A stretch of DNA of 64,000 nucleotides from Sodalis sp. dw_96 (GTDB lineage: Bacteria; Pseudomonadota; Gammaproteobacteria; Enterobacterales; Enterobacteriaceae), in the NCBI RefSeq assembly GCF_018449575.1, contig NZ_JAAVUT010000017.1, positions 1-64,000 of the forward strand, given 5' to 3'. The stretch's first letter is position 1. Each line of letters opens with the position of its first letter. This document shows, piece after piece, positions 30,223-38,135 of the stretch. A model generated the notes under the pieces. The model was given only the letters and a program-made list of their open reading frames with translations. It was not told the origin of the DNA and made no database searches. Made by a program: the position numbers and the translations under genes.

Positions 30223-31176
30223 ATGAATGAAATTCGCGCGATAACCACTTTTATCCGTGCCGCTGCGCTGGGTAATTTACGCAAAGCCGCCATCGATCAG
30301 GGAATTTCGCCCCAGGCGGCCAGTCAGGCGGTGATGCAATTGGAAAATAGCCTCGGTATCCGCTTGTTCCATCGCACCACGCGCAAATTAAGCCTGACGC
30401 AGGAAGGGCAGCGCTTTCTAGACAGCGTGAAACCAGGCATTGAGCTGGTCTCAGGCGCCTATGCCGCCGCGCGACGTTCCACAGAAGTGATTGAGGGGCC
30501 ATTGAAGGTCAGCGCCCCGAGGGCGCTGGGACTATCGTTGTTTCATGCCTATTTTATGGCGTTTTGCGATGCTTATCCGGAAGTGCAGTTGGATATCCAG
30601 CTCGAAGACCGTTTTACCGACCTTGCGGGGGATCGGGCGGATGTGGGATTCCGCGGCGGCGCTTTGCCATCGGAGGGGGCCATCGCGCGTCATTTGCTGC
30701 CGATTCAGATGATCGTTTGCGCAGCGCCGTCTTACATTGAACGGTACGGGGCGCCGGCCTCAATAGAAGAGCTTGCCCGGCACTCCTGTACCGGTTACCG
30801 CACGGCGAATACCGGAAAAATCGCTCCCTGGGAGTTTCGCGTGAAGGACGAACTGGTGTATCAGGATGTTACCCCCCGCTTTTGCACCAATGATATCGAA
30901 GGGGAGGCCCAGGCGGTACTCGACGGGCTGGGTATCGGCCAGTTGGGTAGCTTCACCGCCGCCGAACCTATCCGCAGCGGCAGGCTGATACCGCTCTTGG
31001 TTCAGCATGTCACCGATCATGAAGGCATATACATGTATTACGGCCAGCGAACGGAATTGCCGCTGCGGGTACGCACTTTCATCGATTTTATGGTGAAGCA
31101 TTTGGCGGGCAATCGCCGTTTTTTTCTGGAGCCGGCTGAGTTAAGGGCACTGGCTTCGCCCCGCACGGCTCCTTAA
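30223..31176 (+). CDS. LysR-family regulator of the SDR unit
   Basis: 317 residues from the ATG at 30223 (MNEIRAITTFIRAAALGNLRKAA). The HTH (QGISPQAASQAVMQLENSLGIRLFHRTTRKLSLT) is that of the large DhaR/PtxR-like group next to oxidoreductases. The C-terminal effector-binding domain ends with a VRTFIDFMVKHLAGN helix. The frame opens earlier at 30169, but that would put 18 basic, hydrophobic residues before the usual start. Divergent orientation from the first SDR gene suggests it regulates that unit. Confidence 0.88.
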   Translation: MNEIRAITTFIRAAALGNLRKAAIDQGISPQAASQAVMQLENSLGIRLFHRTTRKLSLTQEGQRFLDSVKPGIELVSGAYAAARRSTEVIEGPLKVSAPRALGLSLFHAYFMAFCDAYPEVQLDIQLEDRFTDLAGDRADVGFRGGALPSEGAIARHLLPIQMIVCAAPSYIERYGAPASIEELARHSCTGYRTANTGKIAPWEFRVKDELVYQDVTPRFCTNDIEGEAQAVLDGLGIGQLGSFTAAEPIRSGRLIPLLVQHVTDHEGIYMYYGQRTELPLRVRTFIDFMVKHLAGNRRFFLEPAELRALASPRTAP

Positions 31177-31530
31177 GTGGGCGCGAACATGGGGACGGTA
31201 TTTTTACAGGCACCTTAAAAACTCATGGATATCATTGGGCGGCCCAATATAGCAATGGCTTTGCGGGTTGAGAAAAAGCCAGAGGTAATTCATGAACAGG
31301 TTGTGCTACATATCAAAATATGTGAAGTAAAATTATTTTTCTCAATAAAATTTATGAATTCAATTTAAAACGAATATTAAATATAAATCAACTTGCTGGA
31401 CAGATCCTTTATTTCAACACATTCGGTCTTCCTTTCTTAAGTGTTGCCTGTAGGATATGGCGGTCAGTCTATTTACTCGACTCCATTGTCCATTACGCTT
31501 CAACATTTCATATTCAGCAAAGGGTGAGAT
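31177..31530. other. A+T-rich spacer before the unrecognised paralogue pair
   Basis: 354 bp without a gene. The last ~100 bp (31431-31530) are a diverged duplicate of 32903-33002; see the repeat entry. Confidence 0.5.
31431..31530 (+). repeat. Duplicated upstream region, copy 1 (copy 2 at 32903-33002)
   Basis: Both copies share TTTCTTAAG, a TGTA-ATA element, CGCTTCAACAT, CATATTC-GCAAAGGG and the start codon context, so the promoter/leader was duplicated with the gene. TGTAATAT near 32920 resembles an extended -10. Confidence 0.7.
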
Positions 31531-32631
31531 ATGTACCCAGAATCCATAACACAGCAACCCCATATGCCTCTGTATATATCCAACAGCGAGGACAATACCC
31601 AGACCGGTTCGCCTGACAAAATGACGCTACAGCGGCTGAGCGAATGCATAGAAGGAGGTTGTCCAGATTTTGACCAACTCGACGCCGCGCAGAAAGAGGA
31701 TTATAGCAACGACCTGCTTAAGTTATACTTATCGTCGATACCGGACCCGGCTGCCGAAGTCGAAAGACTACCTATCCCGCTATCGAATAACCTATTGCTT
31801 GATATCGAAAATAGCGGTGATGGCATGGTGCTCGCCATCGGGGATCATCTCGCTATCGTTGAAAACGTCAAGATTCAAGAGATTCCGGAAATAATTCGCC
31901 AACATATAATTAAAAACGTCGAAATTTTCAGGCACACTGAACTTTATGCCGCCGTCAGTTCAAAAGACAAAATCCATGACGCTAATAAAAATAATAAAAA
32001 TAATGAAGGACTGATAATCTATATTAATGACAAGATTGAAGAATTGCAAATTCTGACCGATGCCCACCCAGAAATAAAGCAGGACTGCTTTTTGGTAGCG
32101 GAATATCTTAGGAGCAAAGCGACAGATCCTGGAAATTTTAAATTACCAGATTCACTTCAACAAATTGCTGAAATGAACTTGCAGATTGATTTCGGCTGCC
32201 TTTTCTCTGGAGTGGAAAAAGAGGTTTCAATAGGTAAAATTGCAGCCCAAACATACGCCAGCGTCAAGAGCAAAACCAGCCTCCTAATAAGAGCTGCGGA
32301 AAAAGATCTGAGGGAAAACGTCGATTACCTATGTGATTACCTTAAAAACGCTTATCCCCAGGGTTGCATTTTGAAGGTCGGCGGTAGCGTGGGACATTAT
32401 AGCTACTATGACGTACAAAGAGATATCCTGTTTTCCGGTGGAAAAAACTCCTACGCTATTGGTATGTCCGGCTTGAGTTTGCAAGAATATTTCGCTAGAA
32501 AGTTCAACAGCGATAACATTGATTATAAAGTAACGTTGACGCTGACCGATCATGACGCCGAGGAAATGCTGGACGTCGCCGGCATTGTGTCAGAAGAAAC
32601 GGGCATACCTCGTGAAGAGTTTTTAAAATAA
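31531..32631 (+). CDS. Unrecognised protein, first of a paralogous pair; secreted-effector candidate
   Basis: 366 residues; I do not recognise the family. No transmembrane segment or Sec signal is seen. The first ~30 residues (MYPESITQQPHMPLYISNSE...) are rich in Ser, Thr, Gln and Pro and poor in basic residues, as in many type III-secreted effectors. That is an inference; no secretion genes lie in the window. Shared blocks with the next gene include ELQILTDAHPEIKQDCFLVA, YPQGCILKVGGSVGHYSYYD followed by VQRDILFSGG, and a C-terminal LTDHDAEEMLDVAGI. The body is A+T-richer than its neighbours and uses many AAT/AAA codons, a sign of horizontal acquisition. AAGGG lies before the ATG at 31531. 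Confidence 0.7.
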   Translation: MYPESITQQPHMPLYISNSEDNTQTGSPDKMTLQRLSECIEGGCPDFDQLDAAQKEDYSNDLLKLYLSSIPDPAAEVERLPIPLSNNLLLDIENSGDGMVLAIGDHLAIVENVKIQEIPEIIRQHIIKNVEIFRHTELYAAVSSKDKIHDANKNNKNNEGLIIYINDKIEELQILTDAHPEIKQDCFLVAEYLRSKATDPGNFKLPDSLQQIAEMNLQIDFGCLFSGVEKEVSIGKIAAQTYASVKSKTSLLIRAAEKDLRENVDYLCDYLKNAYPQGCILKVGGSVGHYSYYDVQRDILFSGGKNSYAIGMSGLSLQEYFARKFNSDNIDYKVTLTLTDHDAEEMLDVAGIVSEETGIPREEFLK

Positions 32632-33002
32632 AATTAAGCCCTGGTGGAAGCATCGGGACTTTTTTAACAGCTCGGCATAAAAGCCTAAACGGATAGATAT
32701 TATTTCGCGAACCGCTGTAGCGATGACGTTAAAGGTGATGAACTACAGCAAAGATCATTATTGAACAAGCTATGAATAATGTAGTAAACAAAATAATTCT
32801 GAATAGAAACAATTTATAAATCGATATCCCGGCTTAATGTGTAATGGTGCTTAAATGTAAGTCATATTTCTGGGCAAACGATAATTTCAGTCTTTAGTCT
32901 CGCTTTCTTAAGCATTGTATGTAATATAAGGTAGTTATTATATATGTTCTACCTCACTTTCCATTTCGCTTCAACATATCATATTCTGCAAAGGGGAATT
33001 TA
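32632..33002. other. A+T-rich spacer between the paralogues
   Basis: 371 bp without a gene; its last ~100 bp form copy 2 of the duplicated upstream region, ending in AAAGGGGAATTT before the ATG at 33003. Confidence 0.55.
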
Positions 33003-34098
33003 TGCTCCCAGAGTCCATAACCCATAACCCACATACGCCTTTGTGCGCCATCAACAGCGAGAATATCACCCAAAACGATTCGCCCGAAAAAAGACGCTTC
33101 AGCTGCTTAAATTAAGCATTAATGGCGGACGTCCACAAAACAGCACCTTTGAACCTATTGAAGCCGATGAAACTATTATTGTCTTTAACACCCTTAGCGC
33201 TGAAAAAAAAGAACTTCATTTTCATGATCTGTATACTTTTTACATATTTTTTTTCTTGGAATCGAATGCCGATATGGGAAGTTTGAAGTTCGAGTTATCC
33301 AATAATCGAGTTTTGAGTGTCGCTAACATTGGCGACAATTTAGTGCTAAGCATGGCTGGCATAAAAGATACTCTTGTAAAAATCAAGACTAAAGAGATAC
33401 CCGACATGCTTGAACGTTTCATATTGAAGTATAACGATTTTTTCAAAAAGAGTGATGTTTATACTGTGGTGATGAAATTTGACACTGCAAAAAAACATCG
33501 TGAATTCGATATTCTGACAAATGCCCATCCTCTTTTAAAACAGCCATGTTTTTTGTTGGCGGAGTATGTGAAAAGCAAATCTACCGAGCCCCAAAAATTT
33601 CGTTCCCCGGCACTTGATGATCTGAGCAAAACCGGCCTCCCGCTCGATATCGGATGCTTTTTCTGTGGCGATAAAAACAACGAAGCATACCTTAGTCTTG
33701 GAGATGATATCAAAGTCGAGGAGTACATCAGCAGAAGCAATAAAATCAGCCTAAAAATCAGGGCGCAGAAACAGCTGCTGAATACATATGCCGATGATAT
33801 ATTGAAAATTATCAAGAATGCCTTTCCCATGGGATGTATTTTGAAATTAGGCGATGGCGAGGGGGACCATGGCTACTACGATGTCCAAAAGGATATCCTG
33901 TTTTACGGCGGTACAGCTGCCTACGTTGATAACATGTCCGGCATGGGTCTAAAGGATTTTTTTGCCCAAAAATCTAATAGCGGCAATGCCGGCCGGAAGG
34001 AAACGCTAATGCTGACAGATCATAGCGCCCTAGAGTTATTGCAGGAGTCTACGCTTGTAGCAGGGGAGTTGGGCATGAAATATGAAAGGTTTACTTAG
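33003..34098 (+). pseudogene. Second member of the unrecognised paralogous pair, disrupted by a 1-nt deletion
   Basis: The start equivalent to the first paralogue is ATG at 33003 (MLPESITHNPHTPLCAINSE), but that frame stops after about 38 codons (33116). Homology continues in the -1 frame (KTLQLLK...) to a stop at 34098. The break is at a run of six A (33086-33092): the first paralogue has AAAATGACG where this has AAAAGACG, so one T is lost. Downstream homology is uninterrupted for 330 codons (DILTNAHPLLKQPCFLLAEY, FPMGCILKLGDGEGDHGYYD). It is recent decay, a phase-variable gene, or a product made by slippage on the A-run; a GTG at 33043 opens the long frame but has no good SD. Confidence 0.65.
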
Positions 34099-34182
34099 GG
34101 GCATTGATGGCAAAAACACCGCGAATCGCCTCCAATGGGGTGGGTGCAAAAACCGTACAGGCACATTGCCGGAACATTTGAG

Positions 34183-34203
34183 TCCCGGCCCTGGGGGCCG
34201 GGA
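34183..34203 (+). terminator. Stem-loop between the paralogue pair and gntT
   Basis: TCCCGGCC-CTGGG-GGCCGGGA followed on the plus strand by TTTCTGTT, 84 nt after the paralogue stop. It also lies just beyond the convergent gntT stop, so it may serve both strands. Confidence 0.7.
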
Positions 34204-34209
34204 TTTCTG

Positions 34210-35529
34210 TTAGGCAATGGCCATATTCAACAGCAGGCAGCCTACCAGGCCGCAGACCGAAATAATGGTTTCCAATACCGACCATGACCGGATGGTTTCC
34301 ATGATGGTCAGGTTGAAATACTCCTTGAACAGCCAGAAGCCCGGATCGTTCACATGGGAGAAGATAACGCTGCCGGAACCCACGGCAATCACCATCAGCT
34401 CGGGGCTGGCGCCGGTGGAAGCGATTAGCGGCGCGGCGATACCGCCGGCGGTGATGGCCGCCACGGTGGCGGACCCCAGGGCAATACGCAGGATGGCGGC
34501 AATGGACCAGGCCAGCAGCAAGGGCGAAATCGCACTACCGGTCATCAGGCGGGCGATATAGGTACCGACCCCGCTGTCCACCAGCACCTGTTTAAAGGCG
34601 CCGCCACCGCCGATGATCAGCAGGATCATGGCAATGATCTTCACCGCGTCGCTGATGCTTCCCATGACCTGATCCACCGTACGGCCACGGTTGATGCCGA
34701 AGGTAAAGATGGCAATCAAGACCGAAATCAGGGTCGCCATAATCGGGTCGCCGAGGAAATCGGCATAGGTCCGGATCGGGTGGCCGGCGGGCAGGGACAT
34801 TTCCGCCACCGCACGCAGGGCCATCAGTACCACCGGTATCAGCGAGGTCCAGACGCTGACGCCAAAGCTCGGCATTTCCGCTTCGGTGAAGATTTTCGGG
34901 TTATACAGTCCTTCCGGCACCGGCTTATCGATATCCTTGAGGAACCGGCTGTAAACCGGGCCGGCCAGAATAACCGTGGGCACGGCTAAAATCGCGCCGA
35001 ACAGCAGGGTCTTGCCCATATCGGCATGAAATATGGTGGCAATCGCCGTCGGCCCGGGATGGGGCGGCAGGAAACCATGGGTGACGGACAGCGCGGCCGC
35101 CATGGGCACCCCGACATACAGCAGCGGTATTCGCGCCGTCGCGGCGATACTAAACACCAGCGGAATCATCAAGACGAAACCGATTTCGTAAAACAGCGCG
35201 AAACCGACGGTAAAGCCGGTCAATACCACTGCCCATTGAACGTTTTGCTTACCGAATTTTTCAATCAGGGTGGTGGCGATGCGCTGTGCGCCGCCGCAAT
35301 CCGCCAGTAGCTTACCCAGCATGGCGCCGAAACCAATAATCAGCGCCAGGCTACCCAATGTCCCGCCGACGCCATTTTTGATGGAATCAAGCACCTTGCT
35401 CACCGGCATGCCTTCCAGTACGCCGACAAGGAGCGCCACCACGATTAAGGCAACAAATCCATTCAGTTTAAAACGAATCATCAGGAGCAGCAGTAATGCC
35501 ACACCGATAGCAACGATAAAGAGCGGCAT
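34210..35529 (-). CDS. gntT: High-affinity gluconate permease
   Basis: 439 residues, 12-14 membrane segments, gluconate:H+ symporter of the GntP family. It is closer to E. coli GntT (438 aa) than to GntU: LADCGGAQRIATTLIEKFGK, PMAAALSVTHGFLPPHPGPT, and SGSVIFSHVNDPGFWLFKEY are conserved. It sits downstream of gntR with the double GntR operator 134 bp before its start. Gluconokinase gntK, normally between or beside these genes, is missing, so phosphorylation of imported gluconate must be encoded elsewhere. Confidence 0.95.
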   Translation of the reverse strand: MPLFIVAIGVALLLLLMIRFKLNGFVALIVVALLVGVLEGMPVSKVLDSIKNGVGGTLGSLALIIGFGAMLGKLLADCGGAQRIATTLIEKFGKQNVQWAVVLTGFTVGFALFYEIGFVLMIPLVFSIAATARIPLLYVGVPMAAALSVTHGFLPPHPGPTAIATIFHADMGKTLLFGAILAVPTVILAGPVYSRFLKDIDKPVPEGLYNPKIFTEAEMPSFGVSVWTSLIPVVLMALRAVAEMSLPAGHPIRTYADFLGDPIMATLISVLIAIFTFGINRGRTVDQVMGSISDAVKIIAMILLIIGGGGAFKQVLVDSGVGTYIARLMTGSAISPLLLAWSIAAILRIALGSATVAAITAGGIAAPLIASTGASPELMVIAVGSGSVIFSHVNDPGFWLFKEYFNLTIMETIRSWSVLETIISVCGLVGCLLLNMAIA

Positions 35530-35662
35530 AAAAAATCCTCAATGGCTTCTTTTCCCGGCAAGGGCTTGATTTTCCCCGGCCTTCGAGTAGTTATGCATTC
35601 GGGTTAGTGATGCGCAATAAGGGGTAATCCCCAACCAACCGTTTGAGCATAGTAGTATTCTT

Positions 35663-35694
35663 GATGTTACCGGTATCATGATACCGGTAACATC
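35663..35694 (-). promoter_or_regulatory. Double GntR operator, perfect 32-bp palindrome
   Basis: GATGTTACCGGTATCA (35663-35678) is followed directly by its exact reverse complement to 35694. It contains two overlapping 16-bp sites, ATGTTACCGGTATCAT (35664-35679) and ATGATACCGGTAACAT (35678-35693). Both fit the GntR/IdnR operator form ATGTTAC-GTAACAT, with centres 14 bp apart. It lies between gntR and gntT, predicting gluconate-relieved repression of gntT. Confidence 0.85.
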
Positions 35695-35817
35695 CTCAGA
35701 TAAGGAATCCATCCTGGTGACAAAATTAGCGTTTTGGGATGTGGATCATAAATATGACCCTGGTAAATGACGCTGATATGAATAATGGGGAAAGGGAGAA
35801 GGAAATGGACAGGTAAA

Positions 35818-36813
35818 TCAAATACTCTCGCCGGCCAGCAATGTAAAGCCAAGATCCACTTTAACCGGATCGACGACTTCACCCCGTAGGCGGGCCAATA
35901 ATTTTTCGGCGCTCAGGCGGCCCATCTCCTCGCGGGGGGTGAGCACGCTGGCCAATTTAGGTTGCATCACCTGGCCTATATCATGGCCGTGGAAACCCGC
36001 CACCGCGATATCCTGCGGAATACGCAGGCCGAGCCGCTGGCATTCAAACACCGCGCCGATGGCCAGGTCGTCATTGGTGCAGATAATGCCGTCAATGGCC
36101 GGATATTCCTCGCGAGCCTGGCGCAATAAATCCACCCCGGTGGAGTAGGACGATGATTCAGTTATCATCACGCTATGGACGGGCAGGCCCCGCTCGCGCA
36201 TCGCCTGTTCGTAACCCCGCTGTTTGATGATGGTGCGTTCATCCAGGCGGGCGCCGAAATAGACAATATGGCGATGGCCGCGATCCAGCATCAGCAAGGT
36301 CATCTGCCGCGCCGCTTCGAAATTATCGAACCCCACCGCGATATCCAGACACGGCGAGACGCTGTCCATGATCTCCACCACCGGGATACCGGCCACTTCG
36401 ATCATTTTCAGAGTACGCGGCGTGTGCGATCGCTCCGCCAGGATCAAGCCGTCGATATTATAGGACATCAGCGAGGTCAGCCGCAGTTCTTCTGTTTCCG
36501 GCTGGTAACCGTAGTGGGCCAGCATGGTTTGATAACCGTTGGCATCGGTGACGGCTTCAATGCCGCGCAACACTTCGGCGAAAACCTGGTTGGTCAATGA
36601 GGGCAACAGCACGCCGATGGCCCGGCTGGTGGCGTTGGACAGGATGTCCGGCGCCCGGTTGGGAATATAACCCAGTTCATCCAGCGCGCCGGCGATTTTA
36701 TATTGCAAAGCCTCTGATACCAAAGCCGGGTTACGCAGATAGCGGCTCACCGTCATTTTAGTGACGCCCACTTTATCGGCAACATCTTGAAGACCCGGTC
36801 TTTTTTTCTTCAT
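35818..36813 (-). CDS. gntR: LacI-family gluconate repressor
   Basis: 331 residues, the E. coli GntR length. N-terminal LacI-type HTH and hinge (LQDVADKVGVTKMTVSRYLR...PALVSEALQYKIAGALDELGY) precede a periplasmic-binding-protein-like domain (ICTNDDLAIGAVFECQRLGL, VAGFHGHDIGQVMQP) that binds gluconate. It controls gntT through the palindrome at 35663-35694. Here gntR is followed by gntT with 288 bp between and no gntK. Confidence 0.96.
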   Translation of the reverse strand: MKKKRPGLQDVADKVGVTKMTVSRYLRNPALVSEALQYKIAGALDELGYIPNRAPDILSNATSRAIGVLLPSLTNQVFAEVLRGIEAVTDANGYQTMLAHYGYQPETEELRLTSLMSYNIDGLILAERSHTPRTLKMIEVAGIPVVEIMDSVSPCLDIAVGFDNFEAARQMTLLMLDRGHRHIVYFGARLDERTIIKQRGYEQAMRERGLPVHSVMITESSSYSTGVDLLRQAREEYPAIDGIICTNDDLAIGAVFECQRLGLRIPQDIAVAGFHGHDIGQVMQPKLASVLTPREEMGRLSAEKLLARLRGEVVDPVKVDLGFTLLAGESI

Positions 36814-36920
36814 TTCGTGTTATAGCTGCCCCTGTTCAGAATGGGGTGGAGTTTAGCAAAAAAAACCGATGGCGAGTATGTTTATGCATGGCTCTTTCAG
36901 CCCGGGCCGGAAGCCTCGTC

Positions 36921-36957
36921 AAAAAAACAGGCCTCCGGCATAATACCGAAGGCCTGT
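36921..36957 (-). terminator. Rho-independent terminator of yhhW
   Basis: ACAGGCCT-CCGG and CCG-AAGGCCTGT form a strong stem (36927-36957), followed on the minus strand by seven T (36921-36927), 47 nt beyond the yhhW stop. Confidence 0.9.
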
Positions 36958-37003
36958 CCATTGACTGTTCCCTGTCTTGCTTCTTATAGACAAATCCCGC
37001 CCC

Positions 37004-37699
37004 TTACACCGCCGGCAAATCAAATATCAGAATTTCGCTGTCCTGAGCGGCCCGCAGGGTTAAAGCGCTTTCATCCCATATCGCCAGACCGTCACTGGCG
37101 CTTGCCTGCTGACCGTTGATGGACAATTGGCCGCGCACCACCTGGATCCAGGTCCTGCGACCGGGTTCCAGCGTCAGCGTTTCCTGCCGATCGGCCCCCA
37201 GCGCCCACCGGGTCAGGGTCATATCCTGGAATACCTTTAAAGAGCCATCTCGAGCATCCGGCGACAGCACCAGTTGCCGTCCCTGGGGCGCATCAAAGCG
37301 GCGCTGTTCGTAACGCGGCGCCAGGCCGGCTTTTTGCGGCAGGACCCAAATCTGGTACAAATGCAGCGGCATGTCATCTCGGCCATTATATTCCGAATGG
37401 CGTACGCCGGTACCGGCGCTCATGATCTGGAACTCACCGGCATGAATTTGTTCCTTATTGCCCATGCTGTCCTGGTGTTCCACGGTCCCTTCCAATACGT
37501 AGGTCAGAATCTCCATATCCTTATGGGGATGGGTACCGAATCCCTTCCCCTCCGCGATTCGGTCTTCGTTAATAACCCTTAATGCGGAAAACCCCATGAA
37601 ATTGGCATCGTAGTAGTCGGAAAATGAAAACGAATGCCAGCTATCCAGCCAACCGTGATTGGCATGACCTCGATCGTTTGCAGCACGTAAATAAATCAT
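37004..37699 (-). CDS. yhhW: Pirin-family quercetin 2,3-dioxygenase-like protein
   Basis: 231 residues, same as E. coli YhhW. A bicupin with N-terminal metal-binding motif GFGTHPHKDMEI and Glu in LEGTVEHQDSMGN; the E. coli protein cleaves quercetin in vitro, physiological role unclear. The ATG at 37699 (MIYLRAAN) has GAGGAG 8 nt upstream; a TTG two codons earlier extends the frame. In E. coli it also follows gntR, so the local order is ancestral. Confidence 0.95.
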   Translation of the reverse strand: MIYLRAANDRGHANHGWLDSWHSFSFSDYYDANFMGFSALRVINEDRIAEGKGFGTHPHKDMEILTYVLEGTVEHQDSMGNKEQIHAGEFQIMSAGTGVRHSEYNGRDDMPLHLYQIWVLPQKAGLAPRYEQRRFDAPQGRQLVLSPDARDGSLKVFQDMTLTRWALGADRQETLTLEPGRRTWIQVVRGQLSINGQQASASDGLAIWDESALTLRAAQDSEILIFDLPAV

Positions 37700-38135
37700 G
37701 TTCAAGTCTCCTCAATGTTTTTTCCAGTCTATCCCTGCACTGAGAATAAGAAAGGATAAAAAACTCATCGCTTAAGTCAAAAATTTTGAACGTACCGAGC
37801 CGACAGCTTCAGAGGTTTTGCCATCGCAATAAAACGCCATGGTGAGTTTCACTTTTTTTTTCAGATACAGAACCGAAATATAAACGTCGCTTTACAATCA
37901 TATAACTATAATCGATCAATAAACAAAACATGATAGCCAACGCCTATCATAAAATTATATAAGAAAGATTAAACCGATCAAAATGGTAAAGAAGCGCTCC
38001 GCCCATCCGATAAGTATGCTGAGTGCAGGAATAAAGTCTTCATTTTTCCACTTTCGGGAAGCTCATTCCCCCATCTGACGTGACGCATAGGGATCGGGGG
38101 TAATGAAATGGCAGTAGTTATTTTAGGAGTGAGTT
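37700..38135. other. yhhW/mcp divergent intergenic region
   Basis: 436 bp with no gene; holds the sigma-28 promoter of the chemoreceptor gene and presumably the yhhW promoter. Confidence 0.6.
37987..38013 (+). promoter_or_regulatory. Sigma-28 (FliA) promoter of the chemoreceptor gene
   Basis: TAAAGAAG (37987-37994), an 11-bp spacer, then TCCGATAA (38006-38013). The FliA consensus is TAAAGTTT-N11-GCCGATAA: the spacer is exact, the -10 matches 7/8 and the -35 core TAAAG is complete. The transcript would have a leader of about 115 nt. Confidence 0.85.

Noticed and set aside
33043-33090. GTG at 33043 as the genuine start of the second paralogue
   Set aside because: The homologous start and SD are at 33003; residues encoded from 33043 to the A-run do not match the first paralogue.
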